Assembly: GCF_039523615.1 (NCBI RefSeq)
Contig: NZ_BAAAFQ010000004.1
Location: 434,001-498,000 of the forward strand
Direction: 5' to 3'
Source: Psychrosphaera haliotis
Lineage (GTDB): Bacteria; Pseudomonadota; Gammaproteobacteria; Enterobacterales; Alteromonadaceae
Length of the DNA: 64,000 nt
This document shows positions 15,666 through 24,401 of the stretch, piece by piece (position 1 is the first letter of the stretch; each line of letters begins with the position of its first letter). Under the pieces are notes generated by a model, which was not told the origin of the DNA, did not search any database, and was given only the letters and a program-made list of their open reading frames with translations. Both the position numbers and the translations under genes were made by a program.

Positions 15666-18600
15666 CTATCCAACCCACTTACGTGCGTTTCTAAACATTC
15701 TCATCCAAGGGCTATCTTCTAACCACTCATCAGGGTGCCAAGAGTTGCTAACCGTTCTGAATACTCGCTCAGGGTGCGGCATCATAATTGTGACACGGCC
15801 ATCATTAGTAGTTAATGATGTAATACCTTCTGGCGAACCATTTGGATTAGCTGGGTATGTCGTGGTTTTTTCGCCACGGTTATCTACATACTGCATAGCA
15901 ACTGTGTTTGACGACAACGCCTCAGCAACTGATTGTTCCGACGTAAATTCAGCTCTACCTTCACCATGTGATACAGCGATTGGCATTTGCGAACCTTCCA
16001 TACCTTGGAACAAAATAGACGGTGATGGTTGAATTTCTACCAGACTAAAGCGAGCTTCAAAGCGTTCTGATTTATTATTCACAAATCGAGGCCAGTGATC
16101 AGCACCAGGAATTAGTGAACGTAAATTAGACATCATCTGACAACCATTACATACACCTAAACTAAAGGTGTCATCACGATGGAAGAATGCTTTAAATTGA
16201 GCAGATAAATCATCATTAAACAGAATTGACTTAGCCCAGCCTTCGCCTGCACCTAATACGTCACCGTATGAGAAGCCGCCACAAGCCACTAAACCAACAA
16301 AAGACTCGAGCTTAATACGACCCGATTGTAAGTCACTCATGTGTACGTCAATGGCATCAAAACCAGCGCGGTTAAAGGCAGCCGCCATTTCTACATGTGA
16401 GTTAACGCCCTGCTCTCGTAAAATAGCAACTCGAGGTCCGTTTCCATTACTTTTAGCAATAAATGGAGCTGCAACATCTTCATTAATATCAAACGTTAAA
16501 CTTGCGCTTAAACCTGGGTCTTGAGTATCAAACTTAGCATCATGCTCTTGCTGAGCGCACTCTGGGTTATCACGCAATGACTGCATTTCAAACGTAGTTT
16601 CAGCCCAAATTGTTCTAAAGTGTGTACGAGTATTATTTAATATCTCTTCACCATTTAATGAGAACAACAGTTTATCGTCGGCCGTCACATCGCCAATTAC
16701 AGATGCATAATCTGTCATGCCGTGGTTGGCAAGTATTGTCATTACTTCGTCAACATTTGACTCGGCAACTTGAATCACTGCACCTAGCTCTTCAGAGAAT
16801 AAAATGGAAAGTGCATCCGTGCCTAAATTATCTAGGCTTACGTTTGCGCCGGCTTTACCCGCAAAGGCCATTTCAGCTACCGTTGCAAATAATCCACCGT
16901 CTGAACGGTCATGATAAGCTAGCAATTTACCAGTAGCACTTAGCGCTTGAACAGAATCAAAGAAACCTTTTAACAGCTCTGGAGCGTCTAAATCCGGTGC
17001 GCTTGTACCTAATTGATTATAAACTTGCGCTAAACAACTGGCACCTAAACGGTTTTGCTTGTTGCCTAAGTCAATTAAAATTAACTTTGATGCACCTTGA
17101 TCTGTTCTCAACTGCGGAGTTAATGTTTTACGAACGTCTTCTACTCTAGAGAACGCTGTAATAACCAATGACAGAGGTGAAGTGACTGACTTATCAGTTC
17201 CATCTTCATCTTGCCATTGAGTCTTCATCGACATTGAGTCTTTACCAACTGGAATCGTTAAGTCTAACGCTGGGCATAACTCTTCGCCTACCGCTTTTAC
17301 CGCTTCATACAAACCAGCGTCTTCACCAGGGTGACCTGCTGCTGACATCCAGTTTGCAGACATTTTTATTCGTTTTAACTCACCAATATTAGCCGCTGCT
17401 ATATTGGTAATTGACTCAGCTACCGCCATTCGCGCAGAAGCACCATAGTTTAATAATGCAATTGGCGTACGTTCGCCCATCGACATTGCTTCACCATGAT
17501 AACTATCAAGTGACGCAGTAGTAACAGCCACATCCGCAACAGGGACCTGCCATGGGCCAACCATTTGGTCGCGCGCAACCATGCCAGTTACAGAGCGGTC
17601 ACCAATGGTGATCAAAAAGGTCTTTTCTGCAACCGTTGGTAAACGCATAATGCGTTCAGCCGCATCTAAAGGAGTAACACCGTTTAAATCTAATGCGCTA
17701 CCTGCCGTAGTTTTAGATTTAACGTCGCGATGCATTTTAGGCGCTTTACCTAATAAAACGTCTAACGGTAAATCAACAGGTTTGTTATCAAAGTGATCAT
17801 CAGTTAGCGTTAAATGGCGCTCTTCTGTTGCTTCACCAACCACTGCATATTGTGCACGTTCGCGCTGACAAATTTGCTCAAATTGCTCAAGGTTTTCAGG
17901 TGCTACCGCTAATACATAACGCTCTTGTGATTCATTACACCAAATCTCTAGTGGCGACATGCCTGGTTCGTCGTTAGGTACTTTACGTAAATCAAAAATA
18001 CCGCCACGCTCGCCATCATTTACCAACTCAGGGAAAGCATTTGATAAGCCACCTGCGCCAACATCATGGATAAATGCAATTGGGTTTTTGTCGCCTAATT
18101 GCCAACACTTGTCGATAACTTCCTGACAACGTCTTTCCATTTCTGGATTTTCACGTTGTACAGAAGCAAAGTCTAAATCTTCGTTTGACTGACCAGATGC
18201 CATAGAACTTGCAGCACCGCCGCCAAGTCCAATATTCATGGCAGGACCACCTAACGCTATAAGTTTAGCGCCAACTGGAATGATTCCTTTTTCTGTGTGT
18301 TCACGACGAATATTACCTAAACCACCCGCTAGCATGATTGGCTTGTGGTAACCTCGAACTTCTTCGCCGTTAAAGCTATTCACTTTTTCTTCAAACGTTC
18401 TAAAGTAACCTAGGATATTTGGGCGACCAAATTCGTTATTAAACGCAGCACCACCTAGTGGGCCTTCTGTCATAATTTCTAGTGCGTTTACAATTCGGCT
18501 AGGTTTGCCAAAATCATTTTCCCACGGTTGTTCAAAACCAGGTATACGTAAATTAGAAACCGTAAAACCAACTAAACCAGCTTTAGGTTTGGAGCCTCGA

Positions 18601-19568
18601 CCTGTGGCACCTTCATCTCTGATTTCACCACCAGAACCTGTTGCGGCTCCTGGGAAAGGCGAGATAGCCGTTGGGTGGTTGTGAGTTTCAACCTTCATAA
18701 GAATATCAATATTCTCATGGTGGTATTGATAAGAGCCTGATTCTGGATTTGCGAAAAATCGTCCAGCTTCTGAACCATGCATAACCGCAGCGTTGTCTTT
18801 ATAAGCTGATGTCACATATTCAGGGTTGTGCTCAAAAGTGTTTTTGATCATTTTGAACAACGACTTAGGCTGTTCAACACCGTCAATTGTCCAATCAGCA
18901 TTAAATATTTTATGACGACAATGTTCTGAGTTTGCCTGTGCAAACATATATAGCTCAATGTCGTTTGGATTACGTTCTAGTCGCTTAAAGCTCTCAACTA
19001 AATAATCAATTTCATCTTCTGCTAACGCTAAACCCATCACTATATTGGCTTGGCTCAACGCTTCGCGTCCGCCCTCTAATATATTAACCGACGTTAACGC
19101 TTTTGGAGACTCTTGGTAAAATAATGCACTTGCAGACTCTAACGAATCAAAAACAGATTCTGTCATTCTGTCATGCAGCACTGAATATATCGTTTTGATT
19201 TGAGAGTCAGACAAGGAGGAAGTAGGTTCTAGATAATACGCTAAACCGCGTTCGATTCGTTTTACTTTATTGAGGCCGCAATTGTTTGCGATATTTGTTG
19301 CTTTAGTTGACCAAGGAGAAATGGTGCCGGGGCGTGGAGTAATTAGGAATAAAGAACCGCTGGGTGGATGAGATTGAATCTTGGGTCCATATTCTAGTAG
19401 AGCGTTTAACTTAACTATTTCGGGGTCGGACAATTCAGACTCAAGGTCTGTAAAGTGGACAAACTCCGCATAAATATCTTTAATAGGAAGTCCATGTTGT
19501 TTAAACGTAGACAATAACTTGTTGACTCTAAAGTCAGATAAAGCTGGGGCACCACGAAGGATTAACAT
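15666..19568 (-). CDS. purL: Phosphoribosylformylglycinamidine synthase (FGAM synthase)
   Basis: Fourth step of de novo purine synthesis: FGAR + Gln + ATP to FGAM. Large single-chain form of about 1300 aa, as in E. coli. N-terminal PurS-like region (LILRGAPALSDFRVNKLL; TPRPGTISPWSTKATNIA), two AIR-synthase-type ATP domains (KVETHNHPTAISPFPGAATGSGGEIRDE; FIHDVGAGGLSNAFPELV) and a C-terminal class I glutaminase with LGVCNGCQMMSNL (nucleophile Cys) and the SHGEGRAEF and MMPHPER segments (His and Glu). I start at the ATG at 19568, 8 nt after GGTGA, giving the family N-terminus; an ATG five codons upstream has no Shine-Dalgarno. Confidence 0.97.
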   Translation of the reverse strand: MLILRGAPALSDFRVNKLLSTFKQHGLPIKDIYAEFVHFTDLESELSDPEIVKLNALLEYGPKIQSHPPSGSLFLITPRPGTISPWSTKATNIANNCGLNKVKRIERGLAYYLEPTSSLSDSQIKTIYSVLHDRMTESVFDSLESASALFYQESPKALTSVNILEGGREALSQANIVMGLALAEDEIDYLVESFKRLERNPNDIELYMFAQANSEHCRHKIFNADWTIDGVEQPKSLFKMIKNTFEHNPEYVTSAYKDNAAVMHGSEAGRFFANPESGSYQYHHENIDILMKVETHNHPTAISPFPGAATGSGGEIRDEGATGRGSKPKAGLVGFTVSNLRIPGFEQPWENDFGKPSRIVNALEIMTEGPLGGAAFNNEFGRPNILGYFRTFEEKVNSFNGEEVRGYHKPIMLAGGLGNIRREHTEKGIIPVGAKLIALGGPAMNIGLGGGAASSMASGQSNEDLDFASVQRENPEMERRCQEVIDKCWQLGDKNPIAFIHDVGAGGLSNAFPELVNDGERGGIFDLRKVPNDEPGMSPLEIWCNESQERYVLAVAPENLEQFEQICQRERAQYAVVGEATEERHLTLTDDHFDNKPVDLPLDVLLGKAPKMHRDVKSKTTAGSALDLNGVTPLDAAERIMRLPTVAEKTFLITIGDRSVTGMVARDQMVGPWQVPVADVAVTTASLDSYHGEAMSMGERTPIALLNYGASARMAVAESITNIAAANIGELKRIKMSANWMSAAGHPGEDAGLYEAVKAVGEELCPALDLTIPVGKDSMSMKTQWQDEDGTDKSVTSPLSLVITAFSRVEDVRKTLTPQLRTDQGASKLILIDLGNKQNRLGASCLAQVYNQLGTSAPDLDAPELLKGFFDSVQALSATGKLLAYHDRSDGGLFATVAEMAFAGKAGANVSLDNLGTDALSILFSEELGAVIQVAESNVDEVMTILANHGMTDYASVIGDVTADDKLLFSLNGEEILNNTRTHFRTIWAETTFEMQSLRDNPECAQQEHDAKFDTQDPGLSASLTFDINEDVAAPFIAKSNGNGPRVAILREQGVNSHVEMAAAFNRAGFDAIDVHMSDLQSGRIKLESFVGLVACGGFSYGDVLGAGEGWAKSILFNDDLSAQFKAFFHRDDTFSLGVCNGCQMMSNLRSLIPGADHWPRFVNNKSERFEARFSLVEIQPSPSILFQGMEGSQMPIAVSHGEGRAEFTSEQSVAEALSSNTVAMQYVDNRGEKTTTYPANPNGSPEGITSLTTNDGRVTIMMPHPERVFRTVSNSWHPDEWLEDSPWMRMFRNARKWVG

Positions 19569-19713
19569 ATGCCAATTCACCATTCATGTTGAAAGGAAAG
19601 AAATTAGGCGCGCATTATACCCTCAATTTTTACCAATAAACAGAATTGTGTGGTAGTTTAATACAATAAAAACAAACAATTTTTAGTCAGCAATGTCGGT
19701 ACCCATATAACTC

Positions 19714-21204
19714 ATGCCAATCCATTTAAAAAAGCACACCTCTTCAACCACTATTAAACATTGCTTTTCGCTCTTGTGTTTTGCCCTTCTTTTTTTGATC
19801 TCTGCGTGCAGCGATAACTTTTCAAGCTCTAAACTGCAGGACATAAAAAAAGAAAACGTACTCAAAGTCGGAATCCTTTTTGATCCAGCAAGTTACTATA
19901 TTGATGCTAGTGGTGCCGCGGGATTTGAATATGAACTAGTTCAAAAATTTGGAGAATACCTCGATGTAAAAATCGAATTAGTACCTAGCTATAACTCCGC
20001 AGAACTATTGCCTAAATTAAAGAATGGTCAGGTAGACATTGTGGTGGGCGGCACTGCCTCGCTTTCTAATTCGAATAAAGAATTCAGACTGTCACCTCCT
20101 TATTATTTCATTGACCAAAAATTAGTTTTTAAACAGGGCCGTGAAAGACCAAAAAGTTTTGACGAGCTAATTGATCCTATTACCGTTGGGTTTGGCACTG
20201 ATCACATTGGTGCTATTAAAGAAGCGACTCAAAATTTTCCGCAAGTTAAAGTGGATATAGTTAACAATACTGACCCCACTGAGTTATTAGAGGCTCTCAT
20301 GGCCGAAGACTTTGCCTTTACTATTGCAGACAGTCACCGACTGGCACTCATGAGACGTTATTATCCAGATATTAGTGTTGCTTTCACTATTAAACAGGAC
20401 GTGCCTCTTAACTGGTTATTACCTAAAAACGATGACGACTCTTTATTCGCAACCTTGATAGAGTTCTTTGGTGAAATTCACCAAAGTGGCGAGCTAACGG
20501 TATTAGAAGATAAATACTTTGGTCACGTTGAGACATTTAATTATGTAGACACTCGTTTATTTATTAGAGCAATCGAAGACGTATTACCTAAATATAAGCC
20601 TTGGTTTGAAGAATACTCTGGTGACTTAGACTGGAGACTAATCGCGGCACAAAGCTACCAAGAGTCACATTGGAACCCACGCGCAAAATCCCCCACTGGC
20701 GTGCGAGGCATAATGATGCTCACTCAACCCACGGCAAAACAAATGGGCGTTAAATCAAGGCTACATGCAGAGTCAAATATCCGCGGAGGCGCACAATATT
20801 TGAATTTACTGATGCAGCGTATTCCAAAAAGAATCAGTGAATCAGACCGACCTTGGTTTGCATTGGCAGCATATAACTTAGGTTGGGGTCATGTACAAGA
20901 CGGCCGCCGCATTACAGAACAATTTGATGGTGACCCTGACAAGTGGGTTGACGTAAAACAACACCTGCCTAAACTTAGACAAAAAAAATATTATAAAACA
21001 ACTCGGTATGGTTTTGCGCGTGGCGATGAAGCGGTAACGTATGTATCAAACATCAGACGTTACTATGACACATTAAACTGGATTGAAGACCAAGCGATTC
21101 AAAAAGAGCTCATAGAGAAAAACATAGAACAACAAAAAGAACAGGCCAATGAAGAGCTCGATGAAGAACAAACCGAAAAGCCCGATGAAAATATAAACCA
21201 ATAA
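19714..21204 (+). CDS. mltF: Membrane-bound lytic murein transglycosylase F
   Basis: Outer-membrane lipoprotein, 496 aa, that cleaves MurNAc-GlcNAc bonds non-hydrolytically. A signal peptide ends in LISAC (lipobox). Residues ~45-265 form a periplasmic solute-binding-like (SBP_bac_3) regulatory domain (VLKVGILFDPASYYIDASG; GFEYELVQKFGEYL). Residues ~290-450 form the SLT domain with AAQSYQESHWNPRAKSPTGVRGIMMLTQPTA (catalytic Glu in ESHW) and ALAAYNLGWGHVQDGRRI. A charged Glu/Gln-rich tail follows. It is divergent from purL, the usual neighbour of mltF in gammaproteobacteria, which supports the call. Confidence 0.95.
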   Translation: MPIHLKKHTSSTTIKHCFSLLCFALLFLISACSDNFSSSKLQDIKKENVLKVGILFDPASYYIDASGAAGFEYELVQKFGEYLDVKIELVPSYNSAELLPKLKNGQVDIVVGGTASLSNSNKEFRLSPPYYFIDQKLVFKQGRERPKSFDELIDPITVGFGTDHIGAIKEATQNFPQVKVDIVNNTDPTELLEALMAEDFAFTIADSHRLALMRRYYPDISVAFTIKQDVPLNWLLPKNDDDSLFATLIEFFGEIHQSGELTVLEDKYFGHVETFNYVDTRLFIRAIEDVLPKYKPWFEEYSGDLDWRLIAAQSYQESHWNPRAKSPTGVRGIMMLTQPTAKQMGVKSRLHAESNIRGGAQYLNLLMQRIPKRISESDRPWFALAAYNLGWGHVQDGRRITEQFDGDPDKWVDVKQHLPKLRQKKYYKTTRYGFARGDEAVTYVSNIRRYYDTLNWIEDQAIQKELIEKNIEQQKEQANEELDEEQTEKPDENINQ

Positions 21205-21289
21205 GTAAATGATGTAACACCCATGCAATAATTAGATGTTACACTGCCCGGTAATACATACGATTGAATTAGTACTTCCTAGGACAAAA

Positions 21290-21454
21290 ATGATTAAAAG
21301 AAGACGTACCTTTGGCTTAACAAAAGCAAACAAATTTATCGACCGAACTCGCCGTCGCGTTGCTCGTAAAGGTACTAAAAAAGCCATTGTTAACCGCCGA
21401 ATAAAACAAGCTAATACTTTGTTTGATGAAGCGTTAGAAAGAGAAAACGACTAA
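21290..21454 (+). CDS. Small highly basic protein, function unknown
   Basis: 54 aa (MIKRRRTFGLTKANKFIDRT at the start), about one third Lys plus Arg. It begins at 21290 with AGGA 5 nt upstream. The composition suggests nucleic-acid or ribosome binding; I recognise no family. Its stop overlaps the tadA stop region by 4 bp tail to tail, and it lies 85 bp after mltF. The good Shine-Dalgarno and acidic finish (EALEREND) argue for a real gene rather than a chance frame. Confidence 0.6.
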   Translation: MIKRRRTFGLTKANKFIDRTRRRVARKGTKKAIVNRRIKQANTLFDEALEREND

Positions 21455-21981
21455 CCTTCGTTAAGCTTACGCTTATTTAATTTATCGGCTTTTTTCTCTG
21501 CCCTACGCTTTTTAAAAAAGGCAGACAACATTCTGCTGCATTCTTCCTCTAAAACGCCACCCATAGACTCTACAATATGGTTATGGCTTTCGTGCTCAAG
21601 TAACTTCATTACGCTCTCAACTGCGCCTGTTTTATAATCTTTAGCACCATAAACTAACCTGCTTACTCGAGCGTGGACCATTGAGCCTGAACACATTACG
21701 CAAGGCTCTAAAGTAACGTAAAGCGTAGTATCAACTAATCTATAATTTGAACAAACTTCACCGGCGGCTCTCAGCGCCATCACTTCTGCATGTGCAGTTG
21801 GATCATTCAAAGCAATGGCTTGATTATAACCTTCTGCTATTATTTCTCCGTTACGCACCAATAAAGCCCCAACAGGTATCTCGCCTATTGCTTCCGCTTT
21901 TTTTGCGAGTTGAAGTGCATGACGCATAAACATCTCATCTTTGGAATTTATAGCATTAGAATTTTCATTAGTGATGGTCAT
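21451..21981 (-). CDS. tadA: tRNA-specific adenosine(34) deaminase
   Basis: Converts A34 to inosine in tRNA-Arg(ACG), allowing decoding of CGU, CGC and CGA. 176 aa with the cytidine/deoxycytidylate deaminase zinc signature: His64-Ala-Glu66 in PTAHAEVMAL and PCVMC (Cys94, Cys97). MRHALQLAKKAEAIGEIPVGALLV is the TadA N-terminal block. The C-terminus is a basic tail (FFKKRRAEKKADKLNKRK), as usual. Shine-Dalgarno support at the first ATG is weak, so a start at one of the internal Met residues (17 or 19) is possible. Confidence 0.95.
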   Translation of the reverse strand: MTITNENSNAINSKDEMFMRHALQLAKKAEAIGEIPVGALLVRNGEIIAEGYNQAIALNDPTAHAEVMALRAAGEVCSNYRLVDTTLYVTLEPCVMCSGSMVHARVSRLVYGAKDYKTGAVESVMKLLEHESHNHIVESMGGVLEEECSRMLSAFFKKRRAEKKADKLNKRKLNEG

Positions 21982-22100
21982 ATTTAGCTCAAGTGGCGAA
22001 AACGGTTAAAATTTAAATCAATTAATCAAAAAGTGGCTAAGCTTACACTGGTACAATTATAGAAAACAGAAATAATCAATAAAAACAGAATCTTAACAAG

Positions 22101-22116
22101 TGGCACAATAGTTGGT
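22101..22116 (+). promoter_or_regulatory. Possible sigma-54-like promoter
   Basis: TGGCAC-N5-TTGGT, against the sigma-54 pattern TGGCAC-N5-TTGCA; the -12 GC is GG here, which is a serious deviation. It lies ~75 bp upstream of the PspB-like gene. psp operons are classically sigma-54 dependent, which is the only reason to record it. Confidence 0.25.
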
Positions 22117-22178
22117 TCTTGCTAAGTATAAGTTTATCAATTACAACTATATATTCATATTCAACAAGGAAATTAATT

Positions 22179-22421
22179 ATGTCTTCTATGCCCTTCATCG
22201 TTGCTATTGTCGCTATCATTGGTGGTTTACTTTACTCGGCCTACGAGCAGAAAGTTAAATTACAGCTGGCAAAAGAAAAAAATAAAACATCTGAGCACGA
22301 AGAAAATTTAGCAAAAGAAGTCGCACTCTTAAAAGAACGAATTGTTGTATTGGAAAAGATTGTAACGGATAAGAATTACTCATTAAAAGACGAAATTGAT
22401 TCGTTGAACAAAGCAAGTTAA
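22179..22421 (+). CDS. Small membrane protein, PspB-like
   Basis: 80 aa from the ATG at 22179 (AAGGAAA upstream). One N-terminal transmembrane helix (~4-20) is followed by a charged coiled coil; ALLKERIVVLEKIVTDKNYSLKDEIDSL resembles the C-terminal PspB segment (ERIQALESILD followed by a polar end). PspB is an inner-membrane activator of the phage-shock response, which counters loss of membrane integrity. There is no pspA or pspC here, so it may be a PspB-like orphan. It is followed 35 bp later by another small membrane gene, probably in one operon. Confidence 0.6.
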   Translation: MSSMPFIVAIVAIIGGLLYSAYEQKVKLQLAKEKNKTSEHEENLAKEVALLKERIVVLEKIVTDKNYSLKDEIDSLNKAS

Positions 22422-22456
22422 GTCCCTTGACTGCAAGCATTACTTAAGGAGTAAGT

Positions 22457-22642
22457 ATGAAGTTTTTATATAGAATACTATTACCAATCGGCTTAATTTT
22501 GGCGGCACTTATGTGTTATCGGGTTGGAGCAGTTCAAGGGTCTATTGCATTTTTTGCTATTGGTATTTTGTTTGAAATTGGCTTTTGGTCACGAGTCTTC
22601 CCCAGCCGTTCCTCTTCTAAAAATAAAAAAGGCGCTTCATAA
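22457..22642 (+). CDS. Small two-helix membrane protein, function unknown
   Basis: 61 aa with two hydrophobic segments (~7-22 and ~29-45) and a basic Ser/Lys-rich tail. Start supported by AAGGAG 7 nt upstream. Likely co-transcribed with the PspB-like gene. The stop codon lies inside the loop of the terminator hairpin that follows. I recognise no family. Confidence 0.65.
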   Translation: MKFLYRILLPIGLILAALMCYRVGAVQGSIAFFAIGILFEIGFWSRVFPSRSSSKNKKGAS

Positions 22643-22653
22643 AGCGCCTTTTT
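22631..22653. terminator. Bidirectional terminator between the small membrane gene and guaA
   Basis: GGCGCTT / AAGCGCC stem with loop CATA, an A tract before and five T after on plus, six T on minus. It serves both the convergent plus-strand operon and guaA, and overlaps the last codons of the plus-strand gene. Confidence 0.85.
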
Positions 22654-22688
22654 CGTTACAAGTGAATATCAAGCACACTCAACGTGAA

Positions 22689-24272
22689 CTATTCCCATTC
22701 AATCGTTGCCGGTGGTTTACCACTGATGTCGTAAACAACTCGTGAAATACCATCTATTTCATTAATAATACGGTTCGACACTTTACCTAAGAAATCATAT
22801 GGTAAATGAGCCCAATGCGCTGTCATGAAGTCAATGGTTTCTACAGCTCTTAAGCTAACAACCCAGTCATACTTACGACCGTCGCCCATTACACCAACAG
22901 AACGAACAGGTAAGAAAACAGTGAATGCTTGACTAACTTTATTGTAAAGATCGGCTGCGTGTAGCTCTTCAATAAAAATAGCATCAGCACGACGTAGCAA
23001 ATCTGCGTATTCCTTTTTAACTTCACCTAAAATACGAACACCTAAACCTGGCCCTGGGAAAGGATGACGGTATAGCATGTCATATGGTAAACCAAGTTCT
23101 AAACCAATCTTACGTACTTCGTCTTTAAACAATTCACGTAACGGCTCAACTAAGCCCATTTTCATGTGTTCTGGCAAGCCACCAACATTATGATGAGACT
23201 TAATAACATGCGCTTTACCAGTTGCAGAGGCAGCAGATTCAATAACATCAGGGTATATTGTGCCCTGAGCTAGCCATTTCGCATTTTCTAACTTAGATGC
23301 TTCTTCATCAAAAACTTCAACAAAAACGTTGCCTATGATTTTACGTTTTTTCTCAGGATCGTTTTCGCCTTCCAATCTATCTAAAAAGCGTTTTTCAGCA
23401 TTTACATGTATGATATTTAAACCAAAATGATCGCCAAACATATCCATGACTTGTTGACCTTCGTTCAGTCTCAACAAACCGTTATCTACAAATACACAAG
23501 TTAGCTGTTTACCAATAGCTCTATGTAAAAGCATTGCAACAACTGAAGAGTCAACGCCACCAGAAAGACCTAAAATAACTTGGTCATCACCAACTTGCTT
23601 CTTCATTTTCTCAATAGCGTCTTCAATAATAGAAGCTGATGTCCATAGCTTTTCACAACCACTGATATTACAAACAAAGTTTTCTAGTAAACGAAGACCT
23701 TGTTTGGTGTGTGTTACTTCAGGGTGGAATTGAACACCATAAAAGCGCTTTTCTTCATTCGACATAATTGCATAAGGACAACTGTCTGTTTTAGCAATTG
23801 TGCTAAAGCCAGCTGGAATTGCACTTACTTTGTCGCCATGACTCATCCACACATCAAGCATTGAGTTGCCTGCAGAGTTTATTGAATCTTCAATGTTTTT
23901 AAGCAACGCAGACTCTTTTACCACTTCTACGCTGGCATAACCGAACTCTCGTTCCATTGATATTTCAACGGCTCCGCCTAATTGCTGAGACATTGTTTGC
24001 ATGCCATAACAAATACCAAGCACTGGTACTCCGGCATTAAATACATATTCTGGAGCTCTAGGTGAGTTGTGTTCAGTTACTGACTCTGGACCACCGGCTA
24101 AAATAATACCGTTTGGTGCAAACTCTTTGATTTGTTCTTCTGTAACATCCCATGCCCATAATTCGCAGTAAACGCCGATTTCACGCACGCGACGAGCGAT
24201 AAGTTGAGTATATTGGGAGCCAAAATCTAAAATTAAAATTTTATGCTGGTGAATGTCTTTCTCTATGGACAT
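22689..24272 (-). CDS. guaA: GMP synthase (glutamine-hydrolysing)
   Basis: XMP + Gln + ATP to GMP, last step of guanine nucleotide synthesis. 527 aa. N-terminal class I amidotransferase (ILDFGSQYTQLIARRVRE; GICYGMQTM with nucleophile Cys; GVQFHPEVTHT), then the ATP-pyrophosphatase with P-loop LGLSGGVDSSVVA (~235), and a C-terminal dimerisation domain ending PPATIEWE, the standard GuaA ending. It is downstream of guaB, separated by 129 bp containing a terminator-like structure. Confidence 0.97.
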   Translation of the reverse strand: MSIEKDIHQHKILILDFGSQYTQLIARRVREIGVYCELWAWDVTEEQIKEFAPNGIILAGGPESVTEHNSPRAPEYVFNAGVPVLGICYGMQTMSQQLGGAVEISMEREFGYASVEVVKESALLKNIEDSINSAGNSMLDVWMSHGDKVSAIPAGFSTIAKTDSCPYAIMSNEEKRFYGVQFHPEVTHTKQGLRLLENFVCNISGCEKLWTSASIIEDAIEKMKKQVGDDQVILGLSGGVDSSVVAMLLHRAIGKQLTCVFVDNGLLRLNEGQQVMDMFGDHFGLNIIHVNAEKRFLDRLEGENDPEKKRKIIGNVFVEVFDEEASKLENAKWLAQGTIYPDVIESAASATGKAHVIKSHHNVGGLPEHMKMGLVEPLRELFKDEVRKIGLELGLPYDMLYRHPFPGPGLGVRILGEVKKEYADLLRRADAIFIEELHAADLYNKVSQAFTVFLPVRSVGVMGDGRKYDWVVSLRAVETIDFMTAHWAHLPYDFLGKVSNRIINEIDGISRVVYDISGKPPATIEWE

Positions 24273-24311
24273 GTTTTAGCCTTTTAATTGCTGGTTAGCG
24301 AGAGGTGCTAA

Positions 24312-24345
24312 CTCGGTGTAAAAAGACCGAGCTAAAAAAGCTCGG
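24312..24345 (-). terminator. Terminator/attenuator-like structure between guaB and guaA
   Basis: Reading the minus strand: segment A CCGAGCT (24345-24339) pairs with segment B AGCTCGG (24333-24327) across a T5 loop, followed by TCTTTTT, a canonical terminator. Segment C ACCGAG (24317-24312), beyond the T tract, can alternatively pair with the CTCGGT of B. It sits after guaB and before guaA. Confidence 0.6.
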
Positions 24346-24401
24346 CCATTATTAAATACTTCTATTTAGTTTAGCCTATTGAAAAGCATCAATATAAAAA
24401 C

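Noticed and set aside
15610..16032. 140-residue plus-strand frame near the purL end, and similar frames through purL, guaB and the RND permease
   Set aside because: All lie antisense to strongly conserved genes and have no ribosome binding site or recognisable domain.
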